From Streptomyces profundus (GTDB lineage Bacteria > Actinomycetota > Actinomycetes > Streptomycetales > Streptomycetaceae), in contig NZ_CP082362.1 in assembly GCF_020740535.1 (NCBI RefSeq), positions 7,375,501-7,439,500 on the forward strand: DNA of 64,000 nucleotides, written 5' to 3'. The notes below the pieces were generated by a model. That model saw only the letters and a program-made list of their open reading frames with translations. It made no database searches and had not been told where the DNA came from. Each line of letters opens with the position of its first letter. The stretch's first letter is position 1. Positions 45,185-54,028 of the stretch are shown here, in pieces. Both the position numbers and the translations under genes were made by a program.

Positions 45185-45231
45185 GCCCGCGCCCCCCGAC
45201 CGGCCGGGCCCCTGGCCGGACGGCCCGTCAT
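45181..45231 (-). CDS. 16-codon ORF bridging the sugar ATPase and permease genes
   Basis: ATG 45231 overlaps the ATPase stop (ATGA) and its own TGA overlaps the permease ATG 45184 (ATGA). The peptide would be MTGRPARGPAGRGARA. It may only relay ribosomes across the gap; a chance ORF in G+C-rich DNA is equally possible. Confidence 0.25.
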   Translation of the reverse strand: MTGRPARGPAGRGARA

Positions 45232-46748
45232 AGCGGGGCCTCCTGACCGGTCGCCGCACGGATCACCCGTTCCTCGTCCGCCTCGGCGCGCGGCAGCTCG
45301 GCGACCAGCCGGCCCTCGCGCATCACCAGCACCCGGTCGGCCATGCCGAGCACCTCGGGCAGCTCGGAGGAGATCAGCAGGATCGCCACCCCGTCGGCCG
45401 CCAGCCGGGCGATCAGCCGGTGCACCTCGGCCTTGGTGCCGATGTCGATGCCCCGGGTCGGCTCGTCCACGATCAGCACCCGGGGCGCGGTGGCCAGCCA
45501 CTTGGCGAGGACCACCTTCTGCTGGTTGCCGCCGGAGAGGGTGCCGACCGGGTCGTCGAGATCGCCGTACCGGGTGCGCAGCCGGGCCGCCCACGCGCGG
45601 GCGGCGCGCCGCTCGGCGCCGCCGACGAGGAAACCGAAGCGGGAGAGCTCGCGGGCGCGCGGCAGCGTCGCGTTGCGCTGGACGGAGAGCGCCAGCACCA
45701 GCCCCTGCTGACGGCGGTCCTCGGGGACCAGCGCCAGGCCGGCGGCCATCGCGGCCCGTGGCCGGCCGGGCGGCAGGGCGCGGCCGGCGACCCGGACCGT
45801 TCCGCCGTCGCGTCGGTCCACGCCGAAGACGCCGCGCGCCACTTCGGAGCGCCCGGCGCCCACCAGGCCGGCCAGGGCGACGATCTCCCCGGCGCGGACG
45901 GTGAAGCCGACGTCCCGGTAGACGCCCGCCCGGCGCAGCCCCTCGACCTCCAACACCACGTCACCGACCGGGTGTTGTTCCTCCTGGCGCACGAAGAGCG
46001 CGTCCGGCTCGCGACCCACCATCCGCGCCACCAGTCGGTCCACGGATGTGTCGGCGAGCAACTCGGTGGAGACATGTGCGCCGTCGCGCAGCACGGTGAC
46101 CCGCTGGCACAGGGCGGTGATCTCGGCGAAGCGGTGGGAGACGAAGAGCACGGCGGTGCCCTCGGCGCGCAGCGCGTTCACCACCGAGAAGAGCCGTGCC
46201 ACCTCCGGTCCTGACAGCGCGGCCGTGGGCTCGTCCATCACCAGCGCGCGGGTGTCCAACGAGACGGCCTTGGCGATCTCGACGATCTGCTGGTCCGCGA
46301 TGGACAGGCCGCGCGCCGGGCGGTCGGGCGCGAGGGGGACGCCCAGGCGGGTCAGCAGGGTCCGCGTCTCGGCGTGCATCGTCCGCTCGTCGATCCGGCC
46401 GAACCGACCGAGCGGCTGGCGGCCGACGAAGACGTTCTCCGCCACGCTCAGGTCGGGGAAGAGCGCCGGCTCCTGGTGGATCACCGCGATGCCGGCCGCC
46501 CTGGCGTCCTGGGGCCCCCTGAACTCCACGGGCTCCCCGTCGAGTTCGAGCACCCCCCGGTCGGCGCGGTGCACGCCGGCCAGCACCTTGATGAGCGTCG
46601 ACTTGCCGGCGCCGTTCTCGCCGACCAGGGCGTGCACCTCCCCGGCGCGCAGGTCGAGGTGCGCTCCGCGCAGCGCGGGGACCGCGCCGAAGCTCTTCCA
46701 GACGTCACGGAGGGCGAGGACGGTGGGGACGGTGGGGACGGGGGCCAT
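45228..46748 (-). CDS. Sugar ABC transporter ATPase with two nucleotide-binding domains, RhaT/RbsA-like
   Basis: A 506-residue protein. NBD1 has GENGAGKST (about residues 42-50), a degenerate signature LSIADQQIVEIAKA and LVMDEPTAAL. NBD2 has a degenerate Walker A (GLVGAGRSEVARG), which is normal for RbsA-type proteins, then LSGGNQQK and LIVDEPTRGIDIG. GGAGGA lies four bases before ATG 46748. It energises the two following permeases. The promoter region carries a LacI-type operator at 46762-46775. No LacI-family regulator or catabolic kinase, isomerase or aldolase is present nearby. Confidence 0.93.
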   Translation of the reverse strand: MAPVPTVPTVLALRDVWKSFGAVPALRGAHLDLRAGEVHALVGENGAGKSTLIKVLAGVHRADRGVLELDGEPVEFRGPQDARAAGIAVIHQEPALFPDLSVAENVFVGRQPLGRFGRIDERTMHAETRTLLTRLGVPLAPDRPARGLSIADQQIVEIAKAVSLDTRALVMDEPTAALSGPEVARLFSVVNALRAEGTAVLFVSHRFAEITALCQRVTVLRDGAHVSTELLADTSVDRLVARMVGREPDALFVRQEEQHPVGDVVLEVEGLRRAGVYRDVGFTVRAGEIVALAGLVGAGRSEVARGVFGVDRRDGGTVRVAGRALPPGRPRAAMAAGLALVPEDRRQQGLVLALSVQRNATLPRARELSRFGFLVGGAERRAARAWAARLRTRYGDLDDPVGTLSGGNQQKVVLAKWLATAPRVLIVDEPTRGIDIGTKAEVHRLIARLAADGVAILLISSELPEVLGMADRVLVMREGRLVAELPRAEADEERVIRAATGQEAPL

Positions 46749-47084
46749 GATTCCTCCGTTCGTGAATCGTTTCACGCGACGGCGGGGCCGCCACATGGCG
46801 TGATCGGTGGTGTGGGAGGTCCCGGGGAGGTGGCGTTGGTCGTGGGGGACGGGAGCGGCTGGTACCCATGCTTCCCCCGCCCGCGGAAGTCCATTCACTC
46901 CCCAGGTCAGGGTGCCGGCATCAGCGGGCAGGGGAAGCGCGACACCGCGAGTGGATCCGGCGGGCGGATCCTCTCGCCGACGGGGCCCACGGGCCCCATG
47001 GCGTCGGCCGCAGCGGGGCCCCGGCCGGACACCTTGCTCGGCTACCGTGCGCCGGTGACGGGGACCGGTGCGAGGGAATGAGGG
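46749..47084. other. Divergent intergenic region, sugar ABC operon / APC permease
   Basis: 336 bp between divergent genes. It holds the LacI-type operator near the left end. The rest (46800-47070) is G+C-rich with no clear promoter boxes, no strong hairpin and no ORF with a plausible ribosome site. Confidence 0.5.
46762..46775. promoter_or_regulatory. LacI-type operator before the sugar ABC operon
   Basis: GTGAATCGTTTCAC: twelve of fourteen positions are dyad-symmetric around a central CG, the TGAAxCGxTTCA pattern of LacI/GalR-family operators. It lies 14 bases before the ATPase start, next to the ribosome site, so bound repressor would block transcription start or early elongation. Confidence 0.6.
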
Positions 47085-48356
47085 ATGGACATGGTGGGAG
47101 CCTCGGCGGGGTCGGGCGCGTTGCGGCGGCGCCTCGGTGTGCCGGATGCCGTGGTGATCGGCCTCGGCTCCATGATCGGGGCGGGGATCTTCGTCGCGCT
47201 CGGGCCCGCTGCCGGGGCCGCCGGTTCCGGGCTGCTGCTCGCCCTGGCCCTCGCTGCCGTCGTGGCCTACTGCAACGCGACATCCTCTGCCCGACTGGCC
47301 GCCCTCTATCCGCGGTCGGGCGGCACCTATGTCTACGGCCGGCTGCGCCTGGGCGATCTCTGGGGCTACCTCGCCGGTTGGGCCTTCGTGGTCGGCAAGA
47401 CCGCCTCCTGCGCCGCGATGGCGCTCACCGTCGGGTCCTACGCCTGGCCCGCCCAGGCCCATGCGGTGGCGGTGGCCGCCGTGGTCGCCGTGACGGCGGT
47501 CGACTACACCGGGGTGCGGAAGTCCGCGCTTCTCACCCGGGGCGTCGTCGCCTTCGTCCTGGCCGTGCTCGCCGCCGTGGCGGTCACCGCCCTGACCTCC
47601 GCCCAGGCGGACGCCACGCGGCTGGACATCGGTGCGGACGCGACGGGTGGCGGCGTGCTCCAGGCCGCGGGCCTGCTGTTCTTCGCCTTCGCCGGCTATG
47701 CCCGTATCGCCACCCTCGGCGAGGAGGTACGCGACCCCGCCCGCACCATCCCCCGTGCCATCCCGATCGCACTCGGCATCACCCTCGCCGTCTACACCGT
47801 CGTCGCGCTCGCCGTGCTGACGGTGCTGGGACCGGGCGGGCTGGCTGACGCCGCCGCGCCGCTCTCGGACGCCGCACGGGCCGCGGGCGCCGACTGGCTG
47901 GTGCCACTCGTTCGGACGGGCGGCGCCGTCGCCGCGCTGGGCTCCCTGCTCGCGCTGACCCTCGGCGTCTCCCGCACCACGCTGGCGATGGCCCGGGACC
48001 GGCACCTGCCGCACGTCCTGGCGGCCGTCCACCCCCGCTTCGGCGTTCCGCACCGGGCCGAACTCGTCGTCGGCGCGATCGTCGCCGTGCTCGCCGCCAC
48101 GGTGGACGTGCGCGGGGCGATCGGCTTCTCCTCCTTCGGGGTCCTGGCCTACTACGCCATCGCCAACGCCTCCGCCCTCACCCTGACCCCGGCCGAAGGA
48201 CGCCCCCCGCGCGCCGTGCCCGTCATCGGGTTGGCGGGCTGCCTGGTCCTCGCCTTCGCCCTGCCGCTGGCCTCGGTCCTCACCGGTGTCGGTGTCCTCG
48301 CCGTCGGGTTGGCGGCGTACGCGGTCCGAAGGAGCGTCAGTCGCGCCGCGCGGTAG
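47085..48356 (+). CDS. APC-family amino acid permease
   Basis: A 423-residue permease of the amino acid-polyamine-organocation family with about twelve hydrophobic segments. The TM1 signature GLGSMIGAGIFVALGP (about residues 26-41) and FFAFAGYARIATLGEEVRDP (TM6 and following loop) are typical. Substrate unknown, probably an amino acid taken up by proton symport. Starts at 47085 (GAGGG eight bases upstream) and 47091 (GAGGG six bases upstream) are both possible. It stands alone, divergent from the sugar transporter. Confidence 0.9.
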   Translation: MDMVGASAGSGALRRRLGVPDAVVIGLGSMIGAGIFVALGPAAGAAGSGLLLALALAAVVAYCNATSSARLAALYPRSGGTYVYGRLRLGDLWGYLAGWAFVVGKTASCAAMALTVGSYAWPAQAHAVAVAAVVAVTAVDYTGVRKSALLTRGVVAFVLAVLAAVAVTALTSAQADATRLDIGADATGGGVLQAAGLLFFAFAGYARIATLGEEVRDPARTIPRAIPIALGITLAVYTVVALAVLTVLGPGGLADAAAPLSDAARAAGADWLVPLVRTGGAVAALGSLLALTLGVSRTTLAMARDRHLPHVLAAVHPRFGVPHRAELVVGAIVAVLAATVDVRGAIGFSSFGVLAYYAIANASALTLTPAEGRPPRAVPVIGLAGCLVLAFALPLASVLTGVGVLAVGLAAYAVRRSVSRAAR

Positions 48357-48483
48357 TGCCGCTGACACACTGCGGGTGTCCGAGGAACAGGCTCTCGGCC
48401 GAGGGGCCGGCGCCCCCGCGACGGCCCAACCGCCGGGCGCTGACGCGCTGGAGCTGCCCGGGGCAGCGGGATGCGGCCGGGGC

Positions 48484-49350
48484 TCAGGCGCGGCGGGCCG
48501 CCCAGAGGGTGCGCGCTGTTCGTACGGCGAGGTCGTCGCGGCGCAGGACGCTGTGCGGGCTGTCGGTGTCGAGCAGCTCGTCGAGAGCGGCGAGGTCCTC
48601 GGCGCTGAGCGCCGCCGCGGCGGCGCCTCGGATGCGCCGCAGGCTGCCGTGGGCGTAGCGGCCGATGGCTTCGCCGCGGTCGCCTTCGATGTTCACCTCG
48701 ATGGTGTGCTCGTCTTCGACGGTGAAACCCGCGGCGGACAGCATCGGTCCCCAGTCGGCACCGCGGTGCGGGACGTGCTCGGCGTGGAAGCCGTCCGTCG
48801 CCCGGTGGCAGCGCTCTTCGAGACCGGGCCGGCTCTCGGGGGCGTCGGCGGGCAGGAAGCGGGGGAAGCCGTCCAGTTCGACGACGGCGAACAGGCCGCC
48901 CGGGACGAGCAGGTCGTGGACGCTGGCCAGGGCGCGGTCGGGGTGGGCCAGGTGGTGCATCGAGGCCGAGGCCCACACCAGGTCCGGCGTTCCGAGATCG
49001 GGCCAGCCAGGAGCGTCGAGGTCGGCCCGCACGGTGCGTACCCGTTCCTCCACTCCACGGGCGCACGCCTTCTCGCGCAGGAGCCGCAGATGCCCGGCCG
49101 ACGTGTCGACGGCGGTGACATGCGCCTCGGGGAAACGTTCAAGGAGCGCGAACGTGCCGGCCCCCGTGCCGCAGCCGAGATCCACGATCCGGCGCGGCTC
49201 GGTCCGCACCGGCAGTCGGGCGGTGAGGAGTGCGGTGTGCTGGGCGAGCACCTCGGCATCCAGGTCCAGGATCTCCGCCTGACCGTCGTCGTCGTGCGCC
49301 TGGTGGTGGCCGCCCTCGCCGTGCGGGGTGTGCTGGTGTGCTTGGGACAT
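48484..49350 (-). CDS. Class I SAM-dependent methyltransferase with His-rich N-terminus
   Basis: A 288-residue methyltransferase. Motif I is VDLGCGTGAGTFALLERFP (about residues 56-74), the acidic end of beta-2 is VTAVDTS, and SASMHHLAHPDRAL and LLVPGGLFAVVE follow. The first 23 residues contain seven His plus Asp/Glu, a potential metal-binding tail not usual in this family. Substrate unknown. It follows the XRE-cupin regulator on the same strand after 120 bp, with no clear ribosome site before ATG 49350. Confidence 0.85.
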   Translation of the reverse strand: MSQAHQHTPHGEGGHHQAHDDDGQAEILDLDAEVLAQHTALLTARLPVRTEPRRIVDLGCGTGAGTFALLERFPEAHVTAVDTSAGHLRLLREKACARGVEERVRTVRADLDAPGWPDLGTPDLVWASASMHHLAHPDRALASVHDLLVPGGLFAVVELDGFPRFLPADAPESRPGLEERCHRATDGFHAEHVPHRGADWGPMLSAAGFTVEDEHTIEVNIEGDRGEAIGRYAHGSLRRIRGAAAAALSAEDLAALDELLDTDSPHSVLRRDDLAVRTARTLWAARRA

Positions 49351-49469
49351 GGCGACACCGTAGAAGGCTCATGCGTCTCCAGCGCGGTCGCTTGCCGGCT
49401 ACGCAAGAAAGCCGCCTCGCCTGCTGCCCATCAGGCAAGAACCCGGCCCGCGCCGGGTCTTGGCACCCG

Positions 49470-50075
49470 TCACGCGCGGGAGCTCTGAGCGTCGCCGCCA
49501 TCGCTGGCGTCGGCGGCGTCGCGCTGGTGGCCTCGGCGGGCGTCGCGGTCGAAGATGCCCATGATCTCGCAGGGCCCGCCCTCGGCGCCGATCGCGTGCG
49601 GCATCATGGTCGGGAACTCGGCGGCCTGGTTGGTCTCGATACGCAACCGGCGATGGCCGAGCAGGAGGGTGGCGGTGCCGGACAGGACGACAAGCCATTC
49701 GCGGCCGGGGTGGGCGCGCATCCGGGCGGGGTTGTCGGGCGGCGGTTCGGTCATCCGCTGACGCATCACGCTGATCCCGGGGTCCCCCTTCACCGGCCAG
49801 CGCAGCAGACCGTGGGCGCCGTCGATCGTCGGGCTGATGATGACATCGTCGGCGGCGTTCTCGACCAGCTGGTCCAGGGTGGTGTCCAGGGCGCGGGCGA
49901 GGGTGACGAGCTGGTCGAGCGCGAGGCGTCGCTGGCCGTTCTCGATGCGGCTGAGCGAGGACTGGCTGAGGTGGGCACGGGTGGCCAGTTCTTCCAGGGA
50001 CCAGCCCTGGGCGACCCGCAGGGCGCGAATCCGTTTGCGTACGAGGCTGTCCAACCGGCCATCTTCTTGCGTCAT
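49470..50075 (-). CDS. XRE-family regulator with C-terminal cupin
   Basis: A 201-residue regulator: helix-turn-helix at about residues 10-65 (IRALRVAQGWSLEELATRAHLSQSSLSRIENGQR) and a small cupin at about 110-180 (HPGREWLVVLSGTATLLLG), the arrangement of PuuR/SutR-like regulators. ATG 50075 is preceded by TACGAT at a 7-base distance and no ribosome site, suggesting leaderless translation; ATG 50084 is an alternative. It is divergent from the thioredoxin-reductase-like gene, which it probably controls. Confidence 0.87.
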   Translation of the reverse strand: MTQEDGRLDSLVRKRIRALRVAQGWSLEELATRAHLSQSSLSRIENGQRRLALDQLVTLARALDTTLDQLVENAADDVIISPTIDGAHGLLRWPVKGDPGISVMRQRMTEPPPDNPARMRAHPGREWLVVLSGTATLLLGHRRLRIETNQAAEFPTMMPHAIGAEGGPCEIMGIFDRDARRGHQRDAADASDGGDAQSSRA

Positions 50076-50167
50076 AGGCAACATCGTATGCCTTTGATGC
50101 AACTCGGGCCTAACGTCGAGTGCGGGTGGCCCCGAGACGGGGGCCACGCTCGACGAAAGGGTTCGCC

Positions 50168-51187
50168 ATGTCCGCGCTGACTTCCCGCTACGAGAGCGAC
50201 GAACTGCCCGCTGAGAGCCAGGCCGTGGATGTGGTGGTGATCGGTGGCGGTGCCGCGGGCCTGAACGGGGCCCTGACGCTGGCCCGTTCACGCCGCTCCG
50301 TCGTCGTGATCGACGGCGGCACCCCACGCAACGCACCCGCCGCGGCGATGCACGGATTCATCGTCCTCGACGGCACACCGCCGCCCGAGATCCTCCAACG
50401 GGCACGGCGGCAGGTACGCGGGTACGGCGGCCAGATCGTGTTCGGCGAGGTGGCCTCGGCCGAGCCGGCCGCGCCGTCCCTTGAGGGGGATCCGCGGTTC
50501 ACCGTCAGCCTGACGGACGGCCGCACGGTGACGGCGCGCCGCGTGCTGGTGGCCACCGGCCTGCGCGACGTGTTGCCCGAGGTGCCCGGCCTGGCCGAGC
50601 ACTGGGGGCACAGCGTGGTGCACTGCCCCTACTGCCACGGCTGGGAGGTGCGCGACGAGCCGATCGGCATCCTCGCCACCGGCCCCGCCTCGCTCCACCA
50701 CGCCTGGCTCTTCCGCCAGTTGACCGACGACCTCGTCTACTTCACCCAGGGCACCGCGCTGGACGCGGACACCCGCGCCCGCTTCGCCGCCCGCCACATC
50801 CGCGTCGTCGAGACCCCCCTCCGGGAGGTCGGCAACGACGAGTCCGGCGCCCTGGCCGGCGTGCGCCTGGCGGACGGCGGCTTCGTGGAGCGGCGCGTGC
50901 TGGCCGTCGCCACCCGGACGCAGGCCCGCACCGAGGGCTTGGACGGTCTGAGGCTGCCGATGGAGGACCTGCCCGACAACATGGGCCGCCGCTTCGCCTC
51001 CGCCATGGCCGGCACCACCGAGATCCCGGGCGTCTGGGTGGCGGGCAACGCCACCGATCCGACCGCGCAGGTCGGTGCCTCCGCCGCGGCCGGAGCCCTG
51101 GCCGGCTCCCACATCAACGCCCTGCTGGCCGCCGCGGACACCGACGCGGCCCTCGCCGCCGCACAGCGCGAACACACCACCGCCTGA
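50168..51187 (+). CDS. Thioredoxin reductase-like FAD/NAD(P)-dependent oxidoreductase
   Basis: A 339-residue flavoprotein. The FAD site is VVVIGGGAAGLNGALTLARS (about residues 21-40), the redox pair is CPYC in VVHCPYCHGWE (about 157-160), and the C-terminal FAD motif is VWVAGNATDP. The NADPH-binding loop between them is poorly conserved (GILATGPASLHH). Enzymes of this group reduce thioredoxin-like partners or oxidise dithiols in natural products (GliT/HlmI type). No gliotoxin- or holomycin-like genes lie nearby, so an ordinary redox role is assumed. It is divergent from the XRE-cupin gene with a 92-bp shared control region. Confidence 0.9.
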   Translation: MSALTSRYESDELPAESQAVDVVVIGGGAAGLNGALTLARSRRSVVVIDGGTPRNAPAAAMHGFIVLDGTPPPEILQRARRQVRGYGGQIVFGEVASAEPAAPSLEGDPRFTVSLTDGRTVTARRVLVATGLRDVLPEVPGLAEHWGHSVVHCPYCHGWEVRDEPIGILATGPASLHHAWLFRQLTDDLVYFTQGTALDADTRARFAARHIRVVETPLREVGNDESGALAGVRLADGGFVERRVLAVATRTQARTEGLDGLRLPMEDLPDNMGRRFASAMAGTTEIPGVWVAGNATDPTAQVGASAAAGALAGSHINALLAAADTDAALAAAQREHTTA

Positions 51188-51363
51188 GCCCGGCCCCGCC
51201 GCTGAGCCGCGTGGCCGCCCCCAACGGCCCGGCGCCGATCCTCGTATGCGGGCTGGTCCGCAAGCGGGGGCCGCCCGACCTCATCCATGCCGCGCTGCGG
51301 TCCGGTGCGGACGGCCGGCAGCAGACCATGTGGGCGGCCGTCGCCGCCAGGCGGCCGAGCCGC

Positions 51364-51705
51364 TCACCAGTCCCGGGGGGCGATCAGCTCCTCCACGTCC
51401 GCGTCCGAGAAGCCGTAGGCCGACGCGACACACCAGAAGTCCTCCGCGATCACCTCGCGCGCCACCGTCTCGATCTCGCTCCCGGCCTCCTCGAACTCCG
51501 CCGCCAGCAGGTTGAACTCCTCCGTGGCGGCATGGGTGAGCGCGTACAGGGCCGGCAGATCCGACGGCTGCTCGGCCTCGATCCGCTCGCACAGCCGAAG
51601 CAGAATCGCCCTGCCCTTGTCGACGACCTGATCGGGGAAGTACGCGGACACGTACAGCGGTCGCAGGAACGTACGGCCCGTTATCCGCTCGTTTGTGATC
51701 GACAC
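51364..51705 (-). CDS. DUF5713-like small protein
   Basis: 113 residues from GTG 51705, which has GGAG four bases upstream; an ATG at 51744 would add 13 residues. The sequence runs TNERITGRTFLRPLYVSAYFP, VVDKGRAILLRLC, LTHAATEEFNLL, GSEIETVAREVIAEDFW and ends LIAPRDW, a conserved actinobacterial family of unknown function as I recall it. It is acidic and helical, with no membrane segment. It is convergent with the flavoprotein gene and nothing nearby suggests a function. Confidence 0.7.
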   Translation of the reverse strand: MSITNERITGRTFLRPLYVSAYFPDQVVDKGRAILLRLCERIEAEQPSDLPALYALTHAATEEFNLLAAEFEEAGSEIETVAREVIAEDFWCVASAYGFSDADVEELIAPRDW

Positions 51706-51858
51706 AGCGCTCCAACCCGTAGAGGAAACCGACGCGCCGATCATGCACCAGACCACTGACAGAGCGACGCCGCCCGCGGGCGCCTGGACGATGCGCGACC
51801 CACACCCTCGCGACACGCTCTGCGGGCCGCGCTGCCCCGGCCACCGTCGGCGTGGGGT

Positions 51859-52818
51859 TCACCACTCGCTGATCAGCGGCGTCTCCGGCTCTCGCCGCCG
51901 CCAGGCTTCGGAGAGGCGGCCGAGGCGACCGGGGGCGGCGATGCCGACCACGGTCGCGATCCTGCCGCCCGCGATGTCGAACGCCACGACGCCGCTGACC
52001 CGGTCGCCGACCACGAAGAGGAGGGCGGGGGCGCCGTTGACCAACGCGTAGTGGATGGCGGGCGTGCCGCCGGCGAGCCGCCGCTTCGCCGATGTGGGCT
52101 TCAAGCCGGCCCGAGCGATGGCGGCGATGTGCTGCGCGGTGTCGTACCGCTGGAGCGTCTCGGTCAGCCCGGCGCCGTCGGAGATCGCGGTCGCGTCGTC
52201 GGTGAGCAGCGCCACCAGCCGTTCGGTGCGGCCCGAGGAGGCCGCGGCGAAGAACTCCTCGACGACCTCCCGGGCGGATGCCGGGTCGACTTCGCCGCCA
52301 CGGCGCGTGACGGTGATGCGGCGCCGGGCCCGGTGGAGGTGCTGCTGGCTCGCGGACTCGGTGATGTCGAGGATCTCGGTGATCTCGGCGTGGCCGTAGG
52401 AGAACGCTTCGCGCAGGACGTAGACGGCCCGCTCGACGGGTGACAGGCGTTCCATGAGCGTCAGCACGGCCAGCGAGACCGATTCGCGCCGCTCGGCGGT
52501 GTCGGCCGGGTCGAGCATCGGGTCGCCGTCGAGGAGCGGTTCGGGCAGCCAGGCGCCGGCGGTGCGTTCGCGGCGGGCCTGCGCCGAGCGAAGCCGATCG
52601 AGACACAGGTTGGTGACGACCTTGGTCAGCCACGCCTCCGGCACCCTGATCCGCTGCCGATCCGCGGCCTGCCAGTGCAGGAACGCGTCCTGCACGGCGT
52701 CCTCGGCGTCGGCGGCGGAGCCAAGCAGCCGGTAGGCCAGCGAGGCCAGCCGGCTCCGGCTGGCCTCGAACCGGTCGGTGTCAAAACGATCAGTGGCGGT
52801 ACTGTCCACGTGGATCAC
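51859..52818 (-). CDS. ECF41/SigJ-type RNA polymerase sigma factor
   Basis: A 319-residue sigma factor. Region 2 is LASLAYRLLGSAADAEDAVQDAFLHW (about residues 25-50), the ECF41-like WLPEPLL follows it, and region 4 reads LSPVERAVYVLREAFSYGHAEITEIL. A SnoaL-like C-terminal domain (about 185-300) replaces an anti-sigma factor and regulates activity in this group. The start is GTG 52818; GTG 52809 is possible. It lies two bases from the end of the oxidoreductase gene, so the two form an operon, as is typical for ECF41 factors and their target enzymes. Confidence 0.9.
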   Translation of the reverse strand: MIHVDSTATDRFDTDRFEASRSRLASLAYRLLGSAADAEDAVQDAFLHWQAADRQRIRVPEAWLTKVVTNLCLDRLRSAQARRERTAGAWLPEPLLDGDPMLDPADTAERRESVSLAVLTLMERLSPVERAVYVLREAFSYGHAEITEILDITESASQQHLHRARRRITVTRRGGEVDPASAREVVEEFFAAASSGRTERLVALLTDDATAISDGAGLTETLQRYDTAQHIAAIARAGLKPTSAKRRLAGGTPAIHYALVNGAPALLFVVGDRVSGVVAFDIAGGRIATVVGIAAPGRLGRLSEAWRRREPETPLISEW

Positions 52819-52819
52819 C

Positions 52820-54028
52820 CTAGGCGTCGACGCGACCGCTGTTCCGGGCGGAGGCGGCCGGCGCGGTGGCCAGGCGGCGCCGGCGCTTGGGCAGGCCGAA
52901 GGTCGGGTGCGAGGTGCCCCAGAGCGAGCCCTTCTCGACGGCCGCCTTGATCCGCGCGGCCTTCCACCCGCCCAGGTACTTCGGCTTTCCCTGCCCGTCG
53001 TCGTCGACCGACTGCCAGAGACCGTCCCGCCGCCCGAGGCTGATGGTGTTGTACCGGTAGACCAGGGCGACGTTCGCGATCCCGCGGCCGGTCAGGCGTC
53101 CCACGATCGCCTCGACGGCCTGCCGGCCGGTGAAGCCGGCCGAGCCGCAGGACATCGGCAGCGGACGGCCGTTGTCTCCGATGGCATGGACGCTGTCGCC
53201 GACGGCGTAGACGTTCGGGTGCGAGACCGACCGCATGGTGCGGTCGACGACCATCCGGCCGCTCCCGGTGACCTCCAGCCCGCTGGCGGCGGCGACGGGG
53301 CTGACCGCGAACCCGGCCGCCCACACGGTCGCGTCGGACGCCGGGGCGGCGCCGTCGGCGCACCGGACCCGCGTCGCTTCGACGGCCTCGACGCCGGCGT
53401 GCTCAAGGACGGTGATGCCCAGCCGGTCGCAGGCCCGGTGCACATGCCCGCGGGCTCCGGCGGAGAGCCGGGCGCCCAACTCGCCGCGGGCGACGAGCGC
53501 CACCGACAGGGCGGGCCGGGCCTCGGCGATCTCGGTGGCGGTCTCGATGCCGGTCAGCCCGTCGCCGACCACCACCACACGGCCGCCTCCGTCCCGCTCG
53601 CCCAACTCGGCCAGGCGCTCGCGCAGCCGCAGCGCCGACGGCCTGGCGGCGACGTCGAAGGCGTGCTCGGCCACGCCCGGGACGGCGTGGTCGTCGCCGT
53701 GGCTGCCGAGCGCGTACACCAGCGTGTCGTAGCCGAGTTCGCCGCCGCCGTCCGCGTCGGCCACGGCGACGACCCCGCGCTCGGGGGCGATGGCGGTGAT
53801 CCGGGCCACGCGCAGCCGGATCCCCGTGCCCGCGAAGACATCGGCGAGCCGGGGAGCCTTGATGTCCCGGCCGGCCGCGAACTGGGCCAGCCGCAGCCGC
53901 TGGACGAAGTCCGGCACGGCGTTGACCACGGTGATCTCGACGTCCGCCGGGGACAGCCTGCGGGCCAGGTTCCCGGCCACGTAGGCCCCGGCGTAGCCGG
54001 CGCCGAGGACAACGATGCGGTGTTTCAT
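52820..54028 (-). CDS. FAD-dependent NAD(P)H oxidoreductase, NDH-2-like
   Basis: A 402-residue flavoprotein. The N-terminal FAD motif is VVLGAGYAGAYVAGNLA (about residues 6-22), the NADH motif is VVVVGDGLTGIETATEIAE (about 149-167) and the second FAD motif is NVYAVGDSVHAIGD. The C-terminus is basic (KRRRRLATAP) with no clear membrane helix. It probably oxidises NAD(P)H and passes electrons to a quinone or other acceptor. GGGAG lies six bases before the ATG. The ECF sigma gene follows after one base. Confidence 0.9.
   Translation of the reverse strand: MKHRIVVLGAGYAGAYVAGNLARRLSPADVEITVVNAVPDFVQRLRLAQFAAGRDIKAPRLADVFAGTGIRLRVARITAIAPERGVVAVADADGGGELGYDTLVYALGSHGDDHAVPGVAEHAFDVAARPSALRLRERLAELGERDGGGRVVVVGDGLTGIETATEIAEARPALSVALVARGELGARLSAGARGHVHRACDRLGITVLEHAGVEAVEATRVRCADGAAPASDATVWAAGFAVSPVAAASGLEVTGSGRMVVDRTMRSVSHPNVYAVGDSVHAIGDNGRPLPMSCGSAGFTGRQAVEAIVGRLTGRGIANVALVYRYNTISLGRRDGLWQSVDDDGQGKPKYLGGWKAARIKAAVEKGSLWGTSHPTFGLPKRRRRLATAPAASARNSGRVDA

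Noticed and set aside
50168..51187. The CPYC flavoprotein as a dithiolopyrrolone/gliotoxin-type disulfide-forming enzyme
   Set aside because: No accompanying NRPS, C-S lyase or glutathione-related genes occur nearby.
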